Source: DALYJJ01 sp033763935 (GTDB lineage Bacteria; Acidobacteriota; Terriglobia; Bryobacterales; Bryobacteraceae). Taken from it: a stretch of DNA of 64,000 nucleotides. The notes below the pieces were generated by a model. It did no database searches. It saw nothing but the letters and a program-made list of their open reading frames with translations, and was not told the origin of the DNA. Where the stretch lies: assembly GCA_033763935.1 (NCBI GenBank), contig JANRJO010000052.1, forward strand, positions 45,129-109,128. Reading direction: 5' to 3'. Shown piece after piece: positions 34,367 through 47,400 of the stretch. Numbering within the stretch: position 1 is the first letter of the stretch; each line of letters begins with the position of its first letter. Position numbers and translations under genes: made by a program.

Positions 34367-34636
34367 ATGAATACCCATCGGGATTGCTACGGCAACCTTT
34401 ACCGAACGGCTCTTTCGCCCCGGCAGGGACAAGAGATTGCCGGGGCGGTCTTCCGCCTGAAGCCTTCGCAGCCCGGTACGGCGGCACTGCCGCCGGGTAT
34501 CGACGTTGATCTCGCTGCTTGGGATGCCTGCATGCGCTGTCCCGAGTCCTCCGGGTGCCTGCAGCTTTCGGCGTCAAAGCTCCTTGTCGAGCTCTACGTG
34601 GGTCACGGAACCGCACACCGCGCAAGCATCGAATAA
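34367..34636 (+). CDS. small cysteine-containing protein of the ars operon, unknown
   Basis: 89 residues, ATG at 34367 with GGGAGG nearby, 14 nt after acr3. It begins MNTHRDCYGNLYRT and has a CMRCPESSGC cluster (CX2CX5C) followed by LQLSASKLLVELYV. Four cysteines suggest metal or metalloid binding. I have no firm family name for it. Position as the last gene of the arsenic operon suggests an accessory role. No signal peptide or membrane segment. Confidence 0.65.
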   Translation: MNTHRDCYGNLYRTALSPRQGQEIAGAVFRLKPSQPGTAALPPGIDVDLAAWDACMRCPESSGCLQLSASKLLVELYVGHGTAHRASIE

Positions 34637-34824
34637 CGGACGAGAGGTGCGCTGAGGGAGATCGGAAGCAACCTATCCGGTCCCCGCGCGAACCCTTGTC
34701 CCGCACGTTGTCGGATGCGCATCGCCTAGTCGCTCGCCTGTGGTACTCGTGGTACTAACTCCATCAAGTACGCTTCGAAGACGATTGACTGCCGGTTGTC
34801 TGCTAAGCAATACTTCCCGTCAAG

Positions 34825-34851
34825 ATTCCCCTTCTGCCTCTAGAGGGGAAT
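34825..34851. repeat. inverted repeat upstream of the PEP-CTERM gene
   Basis: ATTCCCCT (34825-34832) and AGGGGAAT (34844-34851) flank an 11-nt loop. It ends two bases before the GGAGG of the PEP-CTERM gene, so it could be an operator or an RNA hairpin that affects ribosome access. A tandem GTGGTACT repeat (34740-34747 and 34749-34756) lies further upstream. Confidence 0.4.
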
Positions 34852-34865
34852 GGCTCGGAGGCCAC

Positions 34866-35435
34866 TTGTTTACCGTTTGTCGTTTCGCTCTGCTCGAGCT
34901 CACCTTGTCGCTTGCCGCGTCGGCGGCGAACCTGCCGCTCGGCCCGCTCTACTACGACCCCTTCTTCGGCATCGGACAGGCTACCGTCGTACTCCAGAAT
35001 CTATCCGGCACCTGCGACCCCAACGGCATCCAGGTCTGCGGCTTCGTCTCTGACCCCGAAACCGCCCCCAGTGTCCAGGGCACCCTCACCATCGGCACCG
35101 CGGGCGGCAACTTCCTGATCAACGTGCCGTTGACCGCGCCCGGCCTGACGTTCGAATACGAGGTCAACCCCGAGACATTCCTGTTCGCTTCTTTCACCGG
35201 TGTCATCCCTGCCGGAGAACCCTATGTCGTCACCACTCCCAACGGGAACATCGTCGCTTCCAGCTACCTCCTTGCCTCCGACACCATCACGCCAGACACT
35301 CCCAACGGCCTGTTCTTCGTCGACCTGCCTGACGGCGGGGGCGAGATCCCCGAACCTGCGTCGCTCTTCCTCACCGGTGGTGCGCTCCTGATCGCCGCCG
35401 CAGCCTCGCGTCTGCTCACCCGCAACCGTAGTTGA
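34866..35435 (+). CDS. PEP-CTERM sorted exported protein
   Basis: 189 residues from a TTG with GGAGG six bases upstream. This choice gives a proper signal peptide (VCRFALLELTLSLAASAA) before NLPLGPLYYDPFFG, whereas an ATG 42 codons earlier would not. The C-terminus has IPEPASLFLTGGALLIAAA followed by a basic RLLTRNRS tail: the PEP-CTERM exosortase signal (PEP motif, hydrophobic helix, Arg tail). The mature domain is a small beta-rich protein with no recognised family. It lies 25 nt before the giant surface protein gene and is probably co-transcribed with it. Confidence 0.75.
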   Translation: MFTVCRFALLELTLSLAASAANLPLGPLYYDPFFGIGQATVVLQNLSGTCDPNGIQVCGFVSDPETAPSVQGTLTIGTAGGNFLINVPLTAPGLTFEYEVNPETFLFASFTGVIPAGEPYVVTTPNGNIVASSYLLASDTITPDTPNGLFFVDLPDGGGEIPEPASLFLTGGALLIAAAASRLLTRNRS

Positions 35436-35460
35436 TCCCAACTCTGCCTCGGGGGAAATC

Positions 35461-38400
35461 ATGCGTTTTCTTGCTTCGTTCGCCATCCTTGCGGCCGTAG
35501 CGCCGTCTCTCGTTCGCGCCGAGGAGGCCGTCCCCTTCGCCGGCGTTCCCGTCACTCTGGTCACTCCCACCACACCCACCACCGGACAAGCCGGCGTCAC
35601 CAATATCGCCGTCACGGCCTCGAACGTGCCCACCGGCGCCATTAATCCCACTCAGGTCATCGTCACCCTCACCCCCCAGGCCGGCGGTACCCCCGTCAAT
35701 ACCCCCGCCCTCGCCGTCACTGCCGTCGTCGGCGCCACCCAGCGGTTCACTTTCCGCGTCCCCCCCACCATCTCCGTCGCCACGCCCACCAACTACCTCG
35801 TCACGCTCGCCGGCCAGACCATCGCCGGCACGCAGTTCCAAAGCTCGAACGCCGCCCTTCTCGTCATCAATCCGCCCGCGTCCATCCTCGCCTTCTCGCC
35901 ATCGTTCGCCGCCCGCGGCGCCATCGCCACCCTCAACATCACCGGCGCCTACACCAACTTCTCCGCCATCTCCTCCCGCCTCAACGCCGGCCCCGGCATC
36001 ACCGTCAACAGCCTCTCCGTAGCCAGCCGTACGTCTCTCACCGCCGTCGTCAACATCGCCCCCGACGCCGACCCGGGCCTCCGCTCCGTCACCGTCACCA
36101 CCGGCAACGAAGTCGTCACCGCTGCCAACGCCCTCAACATCATCGTCCAGAACCCCGCCATCGCTTCTCTCGTCCCGAACTCCGCCGCCCAGGGCCAGAC
36201 CGTCGACGTCCTCGTCACCGGCAACTTCACCAACTTCGGGCCCACCACCGTTCCGAACTTCGGCCAGGGCATCAGTATCGTATCCATCACCCCCACCAGC
36301 GGCACCCAGGCCACCGTCCGCGTCACCGTTCAGCCCATCGCGCAAATCGGCCCTCGCACCGTTCAGATGACCACCTCCGCCTTCGGCCAGGTGGCCACCA
36401 TAGTCAACGGCTTCTCCGTCGTCGCGGGACCCGCCGCCGTTCAAAGCGTCAACCCCAACTCCGGCCTGCAAGGCGCTAGCGTGAGCGTCGCCATCACCGG
36501 TTCCGCCACTAACTGGGCTACCGGTTCCACCACCGCCTCCTTCGGCCCCGGCATCACCGTTGGCAATCTCACCGTCAACTCCCCCACCAGCGCCACCGCC
36601 CAGATCAACATCGACCCCGCCGCCGCCCCCGGCGCGCGCAACGTCGTCCTCAGTACCGGCGGCGAGCAGGCCGTCCTGTTCAACGGCCTCACCGTCACCG
36701 CCGGTTCGGCCACCATCTCCTTGGTAGCGCCGGCCACGGCCCAGCAGGGCCAGACCCTAAATGTAGCCGTCACCGGCCAGTTCACCAGCTTCCAGCAGGG
36801 AAGCACCACAGTGTCGTTCGGCACCGGGGTCACTGTCAACTCGGTTACCGTCAATAGCCCCACCTCCCTCACCGCCAACGTCACCGTCAATCCGCTCGCC
36901 ACCATCGGCGGCCGCACCCTCACCGTCACCACCGGCAGCCAGATCGTCACCTCCAACAACTTTGCCGTCACCGCCGGTCCCGCCACCCTGGCCTCCATCA
37001 ACCCGGCGAGCGTCCCGCAGGCCCAGGCCAGCGTGAACGTTGTGATCACCGGAACCGCCACCAACTTCGCCCAGGGCCAGACACAAGTCTTCTTTGGCGG
37101 AGACATTACGGTGAACGGCGTCAACGTCACCAGCCCCACCAGCCTCACCGCCAATATCACCGTCGGCGCCGCCGCCAGCGTCGGCCAGCGAACCGTATCC
37201 GTTCAAACCGGCGGCGAAGCTCTCACCATCAACTTCAACGTCAGCCCCCGCCCGCTCGTCACCGCGATCAATCCCGCCGCCGCCGTACAGGGCCAGTCCA
37301 ACGTCGCCGTCACCATCACCGGCCAGAACGCCGCGTTCACCAACGCGTCCGTCGTCTCGGTCGGTCAGGGCATCACGGTATCGAATGTCCTCGCCGTCAA
37401 CGCCAACACCCTCACCGCGGTCCTCAACATCGACGCTGCCGCCGTCCCCGGCGGCCGCACCGTCACCGTCACCACCGGCGGCATCGTCGCCACCTCCCTC
37501 TCCCCGCTCTTCACCGTCACCGCCGGCACTCCCATCCTCAGCGTCGTGAATCCCACCTCCGCCCCTCAGGGCCAGACGCTCGACGTCAGCCTCACCGGCG
37601 TCTTCACCACCTTCGTTCAGGGCACAACCACGGCCACCTTTGGCGCCGGCATCGTCGTTAACTCCGTGACGGTCAACTCGCCTACCACCGCTGTCGCCAA
37701 CGTCACCGTCAGCCCCATCGCCACTGTAGGCCTTCGCACCGTCACCGTCACCACCAACACGCAGCAGGCCTCCGGCAACTTCAGCGTCGCTCCCAGTTCC
37801 CCCACCTTCACCATCTCCCCCTCCTCCGGCGCGCAGGGTCAGGCCGTCAACGTCACCCTCGCCGGTACGGGCACCAACTGGACCCTCGCCACCCCTACAC
37901 TCTCCCTCGGCGGTGACATCGTCGTCTCAAACTTCATCGCCACCAGCAACACCGCCGCCACCGCCACTCTCACCATCAATCCCGGCGCCGCCGTCGGCCC
38001 CCGCACCGGCACCGTGACTACCGGCGGCGAAACCGCAACCTCCATCAATGGCTTTAACGTCATTGCCGGCACGCCCACCATCTCCCTTGCGCCCACGCAG
38101 GCCGCGCAGCAGGCCACCGTTTCCGTCACCGTCACCGGACAGTTCACCAGTTTCGTGAACGGCGTCACCACCGCCAACTTCGGCAGCGGCATCACCGTGA
38201 ACTCCGTCGCCGTCACCAGTCCCACACAGGCCACCGTCAACGTGTCCGTCGCCGGCACTGCCGCCCTCGGCGTCCGCAACGTCAGCCTCACCACCAACGG
38301 CCAGACCGTCAACTCCACCTTCAGCGTCGTCGCCGGCCCCGCCATCCTCACCGCCGTCACTCCGCCCTCGGCACTCCAGGGCGACACCCTGAATGTCACC

Positions 38401-41400
38401 GTCACCGGTAGCCAGACGAACTTCACCGCCGGCATCACCGCCTTCAACTTCGGCTTCGGCATCACCGTCAACAGCGTTACGGTGAACTCGGCCACCTCCG
38501 CCACCGTCAACCTCACACTCGCCGGCAACGCCACCGTCGGACTGCGCAACGTGACGGCTACCACTGCCGGCGAAACCGCCTCCATCGTCAACGGCTTCAC
38601 CGTCCAGCCCGGCACGCCCGTCGTCAGCTCCCTCAGCCCCGCCGCCGGTCAACAGGGCCAGACGCTCAACGTCAACGTCCTCGCCGTCTTCACCAACTTC
38701 CAGCAGGGCATCACCACCGCGAACTTCGGCGCCGGCGTCACCGTTAACTCCGTCACCGTCACCTCCGCCACCAGCGCCACCGTCAACCTCTCCATCTCTC
38801 CGGTCACCACCACCGGCTTCCGGACGGTCACCATGACCACCGGCACGGAGGTCGTGCTCGGCGTCAACCAGTTCGTGGTGAACGCCGGCGCCTTCACTCT
38901 CGCCAGCCTCAACCCCGTTCAGGGGACCCAGGGCCAAACCCTGAATGTCGCCGTCACCGGCCTCAACACCAACTTCGACGGCACCACCCTCGTCAACTTC
39001 GGCGCCGGCATCACCACCAACTCCGTCACCGTCACCAACGCCACCTCCGCCAGCGCCAACATCACCATCAGCAGTGCCGCTACCCCCGGCCCCCGAACCG
39101 TCACCGCTACGACTCAGGGCCAGTCCGCCGCCATCACCAACGGTTTCACCGTCATTGCCGGTACCCCCGCTATCAACATCGTTTCCCCCAACCAGGGCAC
39201 GCAGGGCCAAACCCTGAACGTTGACCTCACCGCTCAGTTCACCAACTTCGTCCAGGGCGCCACCGTCGTCGACTTCGGTCCCGGCATCACCGTCAACACC
39301 GTCACCGTCAACTCTCCCACCACCCTCACCGCCAACATCACCATCGGCGCCCTCGCCGCTACCGGGCTCCGCGCCGTTGCCGCTAACACCGGCCTCGAGA
39401 ACGCCTCCCGCACCAACGGCTTCAACGTGCTTCCCAGCGCCGCCGCCCTCCTCAGCGTCCTTCCCAACACCGGCCGCCAGAACGAAACCGTCACCGGCGT
39501 CACCGTCACCGGCCAGAACACCAACTGGGCCAACGGGACCACCGTTGTCACCTTCAGCGGTACCGGCGTCGGCGCCACCAACCTCGTCGTCAACAGCCCC
39601 ACCAGCCTCACCTTCGACGCCGTCATCGCCTCCAACGCCACTCTCGGCCTGCGCAACGTCACCGTCAGCACTGGCGGCGAAACGCCCACACTGAATAACG
39701 CCTTCACCGTCCAGGCCGGCCTGCCCGTCATCGACACCGCCGCCCCCAACAACGCACGCCAGGCCGAAACACTGAACGTCATCGTCAGCGGCCTGTTCAC
39801 CTCCTTCGTCCAGGGCTCCACCACCGCCAGCTTCGGCGACGGCATCACCGTCAACTCCGTCACTGTCACCAGTCCCACCACCGCCACCGTCAACATCACC
39901 ATCGCCCCCAACGCCGTCGTCGGCGCCCGCACCGTCACCCTCACCACCGGCCTGCAGATCGCCAGCCGCGTCGGCGCCTTCACCGTCCTCCCCGGTCTCC
40001 CCGTCATCCTCTCAGTCGTACCCAACGTCGCCGGCCAGGGTCAGAGCGTCCTGGTCTCGATTACCGGCCAGTTCACCAACTTCACCAGCGGCGTCACCAC
40101 GGTGAGCTTCGGCTCCGGCGTCACCGCCGGCACGCCTACCGTCAACGGCCCCACCAGCCTCACCGTCCTCGCCACCGTCCAGGCCGGGACCGCCTCCGGA
40201 CCCCGCACCGTCACCGTCACCACCGGCATTGAAGTCGTCAGCCTCAGCAGTGGCTTCACGGTCCAGCCCGGCGTGCCCGCCATCACGTCTATCAGCCCCA
40301 ACGGCGGCATCCGCGCTCAGAACCTCAACGTCACCCTTACCGGCCAGTTCACCAACTGGAACAACTCCACTACCGTCAGCTTCGGCCCCGGCATCTCCGT
40401 CGGCGGCCAGACCGCCGGCCAACCCGGACCCGTTTCCTCCGCCAGCCCGACTCAGATCACCGTCGCCCTCGCCATCGATGCCGCCGCCGCCCTCGGCGCC
40501 CGTGACGTCACCGTCACCACCGGCCTCGAAATCGTCACGGTCGCCAGCGGCTTCAACGTCTCCCCCACCAGCCCGACTGCACCCACCGTCATTCGCTACA
40601 GCCCCGTCAGCAACGCTACGGGCGTCCCCATCAACCCCATCATCAACGTCCAGTTCTCCGCTCCCATCGATCGCAACAGCGTCAACACGAACACTTTCCG
40701 TTTGGTCGATCCTAATGTCGGAACGCCGATCCCGGGCACCGCGGCGGTCGATCCCGCCGGCCGTGTCATCACCTTCACGCCATCAGCCGTCCTCGCCGTC
40801 AACCGGCTCTACCAGATCCAGATCTCTCCCAATCAGCCGTTGAAGGATCCCTTCAACAACAACGTCACCTTCACTGCGTCCAACTTCACCACCGGCCTCA
40901 GCACTGCGCTCGCCGGGCCCGCCATCGTCACCATCGCGCCGCTCGACAGCGCGACCAACGTTCCCACCAACGCTCGAGTCATCGTCCAGTTCGATAAGGC
41001 CATCAATCCGCTCACCCAGAGCGGGCTCTCCGTCACCGCCGCCGGCACGCCTGTTCCCGGGTCCTGGACCTTCACCAACGCCGACACCCGTGCCGTGTTC
41101 ACTCCCGCCGCGAATCTCGCCGCCGGCACACAGTTCACGTTCACGGCGACGAACACCGTCACGGACCTAGCCGGCATCCCGCTCACCAACCCCACGTCCA
41201 CCTCCTTCACCACCGGAGCGACCACCGACACTTCCGGCATTACGGTCGTCATCTCCCCCGCCAACGGCGCGACGGGCGTGCCTCTGAACGCAACCATCCG
41301 TGCTTTCTTCAGCAAGCCGATCGACCCCTCCACCCTCACGCCGGACATCTTCTTCCTGCAGGACAACAACACCGGAACGCGCATCGGCGCCACGATCTCT

Positions 41401-44400
41401 GTCGACGCGAACCGCCTTGCGGCTACGCTGACTCCCGTCGAACCCCTCGACCCCTTTACCATCCACTACACCCAGGCATGCACGGTCCGTGACGTGGCAG
41501 ACACGGGTGGTTGCGCTACCATCTCTTTCACCACCGGCGCCGGCTCTGACACCACTGCTCCGGCCGTCACCCAGGTCGCGCCCGCTCCCTCTTCTACAGG
41601 CGTGCCCATCAACGCTCGTGTCACCGTCCGCTTCGACAAGCCCCTCATCCCCTCTACCGTCACCTCGGCCAACTTCACCCTGACGCCCTTCGGCGGCAGC
41701 CCCGTCCCGGCTTCGGTCTCCTACAACGCCGCCAACAACTCCATCACCCTCACGCCGTCGGCGAACCTCCTCGCTAGCGTGTTGCACACGGTCTCAGTGA
41801 GCGGCGTTCAGTCGCTTGCCGGGCTGCCCATCTCGGCGCCGTTTACCAGTACCTTCACCACTGGTGCAGTCACCCTCTCCTGCTGCGGCTCTGTTAGCAG
41901 CGTCACTCCGGCCAACGGCGCCACCGCCCAGCCGGTGAACACTACCGTCCTGCTCACCTTCAACCGTGACATCAACGCTGCCTCGGTGACATCCAACTCG
42001 GTTCGCCTGCTCGCCACAACCAGCCAGGCCGCCAACAATGGCGTCCCCGTCAACTTCTCCTTCCCGGCGCCGAATCAGGTCCTCCTGACCCCAGTCAATC
42101 CGCTGCCTGTAAACGCCACGATTACTGTTCAGGCCGCCTTTAGCTCTCCCGTCCTGGATCTGGCGGGCAACGGTACCAACTTCTTCCAAAGCACCTTTAC
42201 CACCGTCACCGGCGCCGACGACACGCCGCCTTCGGTCATCTCTGTCTCCCCGGCTGACGGAGCAACCGGCGTCGGACGCAACAGTACCGTCGTTCTCACC
42301 TTCAGCGAGCCCGTCGTCAGTTCCACCCTCAATAACGACACCCTCGCCCTGTTCGTTGGTGCTGCGCGCGTCGGCGCCAGCATCGCCACCGGCGCGGATG
42401 GGCGAACGGCGTTCCTCTCCGCCACCCTCCCCGCCGAAAGCGACATCACCGTCATCGCCACCCGCGACATCCTCGACATGGCCGGCAACCGCTTGGCCGA
42501 CTTCCGCAGTACCTTCCGCACCCTGGTCGAGAATCCCGGTGGAACCGTCTCCGTCTCCACGACGCGCCCCTCCAACGGTGCAACCGGCGTCGAGCCGAAC
42601 CGCAGCATCACCGTCTTCTTCAGCCGCCCCCTGACGGTCTCTTCCGTCACGCCGCTCTCTTTCGCCGTATCCCAGAACGGCGTCCTCATCACCGGCGCCC
42701 GCACCATGGGCTCCAACAACCAGTCCGTGGTCTTCACCCCGGACGCCCCGTTCGCCGCCGGAGCCTCCATTCAGGTCTTCCTCGCGTCCTCCATTCGCGA
42801 CAACCGCGGCAACGCCCTCTCCGCCTTCACCTTCTCGTTCAGCGTTCAAGCCAACAATGCCGGAGTCGCTCCCGCGATTGTCAGCTCCTCCCCGCCGTTC
42901 TTCGCTTTCCCGGGCTTCCTGCCCGCCAACGGCGTGATCGACATCCTCTTCAGCAAGCCGCTCGACCCCGCTACCGTGAACTCGGCCAATGTGCAACTAC
43001 GCGCGACCAACAACGCTACCGTTCTTCCCTCGAACATCACGCTGTTGAACGGCAATCGCACCGTTCGCATCGCTCCATCGGTAGCGTTGCCCGACAACGG
43101 CAATCCCGGCAACAACTACGTCTACCTGTTCTTCTCGAGCGGCATCCGCGATACCGAGAACATCCCCTTTGGCGGCTCCAACCCCTACGTTTATTACAAC
43201 GGCAACTCCGACGGCGTGGCCCCCTCCGTCATCGCCTTTGCCCCCGTTAACGGCGGCGTCGGCGTCGGCGTCAACGCCCTCATCCGGATTGATTTCAACG
43301 AACGGCTCAACCGTACCAGCGTCACTCCCGGCACGCTGAGCGTCGTTGCCGGCGGCAACCCCGTTTCCTACTCTCTCCAGTTCTCAAACGACGACTCCTC
43401 GCTCACCGTCACCCCGAATGTGCCCCTGCCGGGCGCTTCCGCCGTCACCGTCACCGTCAACGGCGTGGAGGATCTCGCCGCCAACCCGCTGGCGGCTCCG
43501 GCGTCTGTCACCTTCAATACCGCCGCCCGCCCAGACTACTTGGCCCCCACGCTCGTCCGTAGCAGCATCAGTTCCGGACAGACCGGCGTTCCCGTCAACT
43601 CAGTGATCGTTCTCGAATTCAATGAGCCGGTCGATCCGAGGTCCGTCAACAGCAGCACCCTCTACGTCTATGACAACAACTTCGGACAGGCGCTCCCCGC
43701 TACGCTCTCGCTGAGCTCGGATCTGCGCACCATCACCATAGCCCCCACCTCCCCCTTCGCCATCGGTCGCGCTCACACCATCATCTACGGCGCCACCGAC
43801 CTGGCGGGGAACTCCTCCAACAATTTGAACTTTGGCTTTACCACGGCCTTTACCCCGGACACCACCGGTCCCCAGGTCCTTGCCACCAATCCCGTCGATA
43901 ATGCTCTCGATCAACCCATCAACAGCCAGGTCGATATCCTCTTCGACGAGCCCGTGCAGCCCACCAGCCTCTCGTCGCTCATCCTGCTGCGCAACGGCCT
44001 ACCCGTACCGTTGTCCTCGCGCACGCTCTCGCAGGGCAACCGGCTGGTGAGCCTGGTGCCGATGATGCCGCTTCCGTCCAGTTCCAACTACTCGCTCACC
44101 ATCACCGAAGCCCGCGATGCCTCGGGCAACCTGATGAGCGGGACAGTCACGCGCACCTTCGCCACTCGTGCCGGTGCCGATCTCATCGCTCCCGGCGCCC
44201 CCGCCGTCGCCCCCGCGAACAGCGCCACGAATGTTCCCACCAACGTCGCCGTTCGCCTCACCTTCAGCGAACCCCTGAACCCCGCGCGCTTCCCGTTCAC
44301 CTCCGTCTCGTTCACCACCAGCAACACCAGCCGTGTCGTCTCCTTTACGCGGAGTCTCTCGAGCGACCGCTTGAGCGCCGTGTTTACGCCCACCTCGCCG

Positions 44401-47400
44401 CTCGAGCCCGGAACCTTGTACTTCTTCTCCACGAGCGCCTTCATCGACGCTGCGGGCAACAACAGCCCGGGCGTGAGTATCAGCTTCACAACGGGCTCCG
44501 GGCCAGACACCAATGCACCCGTCGTCACCGCGGTGTCGCCCGCATACTCCGCCTCCGGGGTGCCCCTCAATACCCGCGTCGTCCTCACCTATGACCGCCC
44601 CTTGCTGCCGTTCAGCATTAGCAACACCAGCGTTCAACTGACGCCCGCGGTCGCCGGTACGGTCTCCGTCTCCGGTTCCCAGCTCACCTTCACGCCGTCG
44701 GCGCCCCTATCCGCCTCCACTAACTACGCCGTCGCCACCTCCGGAGTCGTCGGCCTCAACGGCATCGCCGCCGCCCCCTTCGCCTCCTCCTTTACTACCG
44801 GAACCCTCACCTACACGGGCAGCGGCACTGTCTCCAACATCACCCCTGTAAACAACGCGTCCGGCGTCCCGGTCAACTCCGTCATCACCCTCACCTTCAA
44901 CCGCGACATCAACCTGCAGAGCGCCACGAACAACTCGCTCCGCCTCTTCGTGTCGGGCGCCAGTCCGTCCGCGCTCGCCTTCAATCTCTCATCGCCGGCC
45001 GCGAACCAGCTTACCCTCACTCCCGTAGCCCCCCTTCCGGCCAACGCCACCATCTTCGTGCAGGTCAGCTTCTCGCAATCGGTTCAGGACCTCGCCGGCA
45101 ACAACATCGGCTTCTTCCAAGGCCAGTTCAGCACCGCCAACACTCCCGATGGCACTGCGCCCACCGTCCTGGGTGTTTCCCCGCTCAATGGGGCCGTGAA
45201 CATCGGCCGCAACACCCCCGTTGTCATCACCTTCTCGGAGTCCATCGCCGTGTTCCCGGACGCCCAGAACGCGCCCGTGTTCAGCGGCAACTCGCCCCTC
45301 GGCGTCACCCGCACGCTCAGCGCGGACGGCCGTAGCCTCACCATCAGTACGACCTGGGACGCCGGTGCCGTGATCACCGTGTTCCTGAACGGCCTCCCTG
45401 ACTTCCAGGGCAACGTGCTCGCCCCCTTCCAGTCCAGCTTCACCGTTGCCTCCGATCTGCCCGCGTCTCCGGCCGGTGTCATTTCCACTCGTCCCGGCAA
45501 TGGCGCCCTTGTCGCATCGAACACACCCGTCACTGCCTATTTCAATCGCGACATCGCTCCCGGTAGCGTTAACAGCAGCACGGTCATCGCTACCCAGAAC
45601 GGTGCACCCATCTCCGGCACCGTGGCTCTCATCAACGGCAACCGCGCCATCACCTTCACGCCCTCCGCCCCCTACGCTGGCGGCGCCTTCGTGCAGGTCT
45701 TCTTCACCTCCGGCATCACCGACTTCTCCGGTCTCGCCATCAGCCCCTTAACCTTCCAAATGTCCGTCCAGGCTGATCCCGCTACCGCCGCACTAAGCAT
45801 CGTCTCCACCAGCCTGCCGTTCTTCAGTTTCTTCAATCCCCCGATTACGTCGAATCGCCCCGTTATCGAAGCGCGGTTCAATCGCCTGCTCAACCCGGCC
45901 ACCGTCAACAGCACGAACGTGCAGCTACGCGGAACCAACAATGTCACCGTGATCCCCTCCGCCATCACCCTGGTCAACGGCGACACCATTCGCATCGTCC
46001 CCACCAATCCTCTGCCGGATAACGGCGGCCTCGGCAACAACTACGTCTACCTCTTCTACGGAAGCGGGATCACCGACACGAACGGTGTCGCCTTCGCGGG
46101 ATCCAATCCGTACATCTACTACGGGACTAACACCGACGCGGCTGCACCCGTCCTCTCGTTCATCGCGCCACCCTCCGGCGCCGCCGGCGTCGGTACGAAT
46201 ACCACCATCCGCTTCGGATTTGATGAACGCCTCAACCCTCTAAGCGTCAACGCCTCGACCGTCGTCGTTACCGCCAACGGTACGCCGGTCACGGGTACGT
46301 TCGCCTTCTCCGCGGATGTTCGTGAAGTCACCTTCACGCCCTTCGCCCCGCTGCCCGGCAACGCCTCCATCGCCGTGACTGTCAACGGGGTGCAGGATAC
46401 GTCCGGCAATACCGCTTCTCTCGTCAACGCCAACTTCACCACCGGAGCCACTCCGGACTTCACCGCGCCCGTCATCCAGTCCACCAACTACACCAATCAG
46501 GCGGTGCCCGTGAACGCAACCCTCGTCGCCACCTTCGACGAAGCGATCGATGGCTCCACGGTGTCCGGCTCCCTCTTTGACTTCAGTCTGGGTACCGTGG
46601 CCGGCGTCACCTACACCGTCAGCGCGGATGGCCGCACCGTCACGGCAATTCCGCCCGCCAACCTGAATCCCAATCGCCAGTATCAGTACTGCCCCAGCGT
46701 CAGAGACCTCGTTGGCAATGCGGCCTCCACGTGCACGAACTTCACGACTACCGCCGGTGCCGACAACACCGCGCCCACCCTGGTCGTCACCGCCCCCTCC
46801 AATGGATTGACGGGCGTTTCGCTGAATGCCCGCATTACCATCCAGTACAACGAGGTGATCTCCGGGAACATCGGCAACGGTGTCCAACTCACCGCCGGCG
46901 GTTCCCCCGTCGCCTTCACCGCGTCCGTCTCCAACCGTACGCTGGTCCTGACGCCCTCTGTGCCGCTCGCGCCGAATACCACCTATACCGTGAACCTCAC
47001 CGGTATCCGCGACGTTGTAGGCAATACCGCTGCCAACCAGAGCTTCAGCTTCACGACCGGCGCCACGGCCGACACCACACCGCCCACGATCACCACGTTC
47101 AGTCCCGCCGCCGGCGCCTCCAACGTGCCCGTGAACCAGCCCATCAACGTGACCTTCAGCGAAGCCATCGATCCTGGTTCGATCCTGAACAACACCACGG
47201 CTACCTATGTAGTGCTAACGGCCACCGGCGTCACCGTGCCCGTCAATTACTCCTTCTCGGCCGACCTCCGCACCGTCACACTAACCCCGGTCGCCCCGCT
47301 CAACGCCGGCGCCCAGTACACCATCCGCGCCTGGAGCCCCACGCGCGACCTGGCCGGTAACCAGGTCAACACCAACCCGACCGCTAGCTTCACCACCGCG

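Noticed and set aside
35416..36471. Several long minus-strand frames across the giant gene (also near 37.9-39.2 kb and 41.8-43.0 kb)
   Set aside because: They mirror the repetitive Ig-domain coding sequence and are themselves repetitive Gly/Asp/Val strings; no ribosome sites or motifs.
35878..40570. Regular repeats of about 270 bp that could be mistaken for a CRISPR or satellite array
   Set aside because: The period equals one IPT/TIG domain, the frame is open throughout, and copies are diverged coding repeats without spacer structure.
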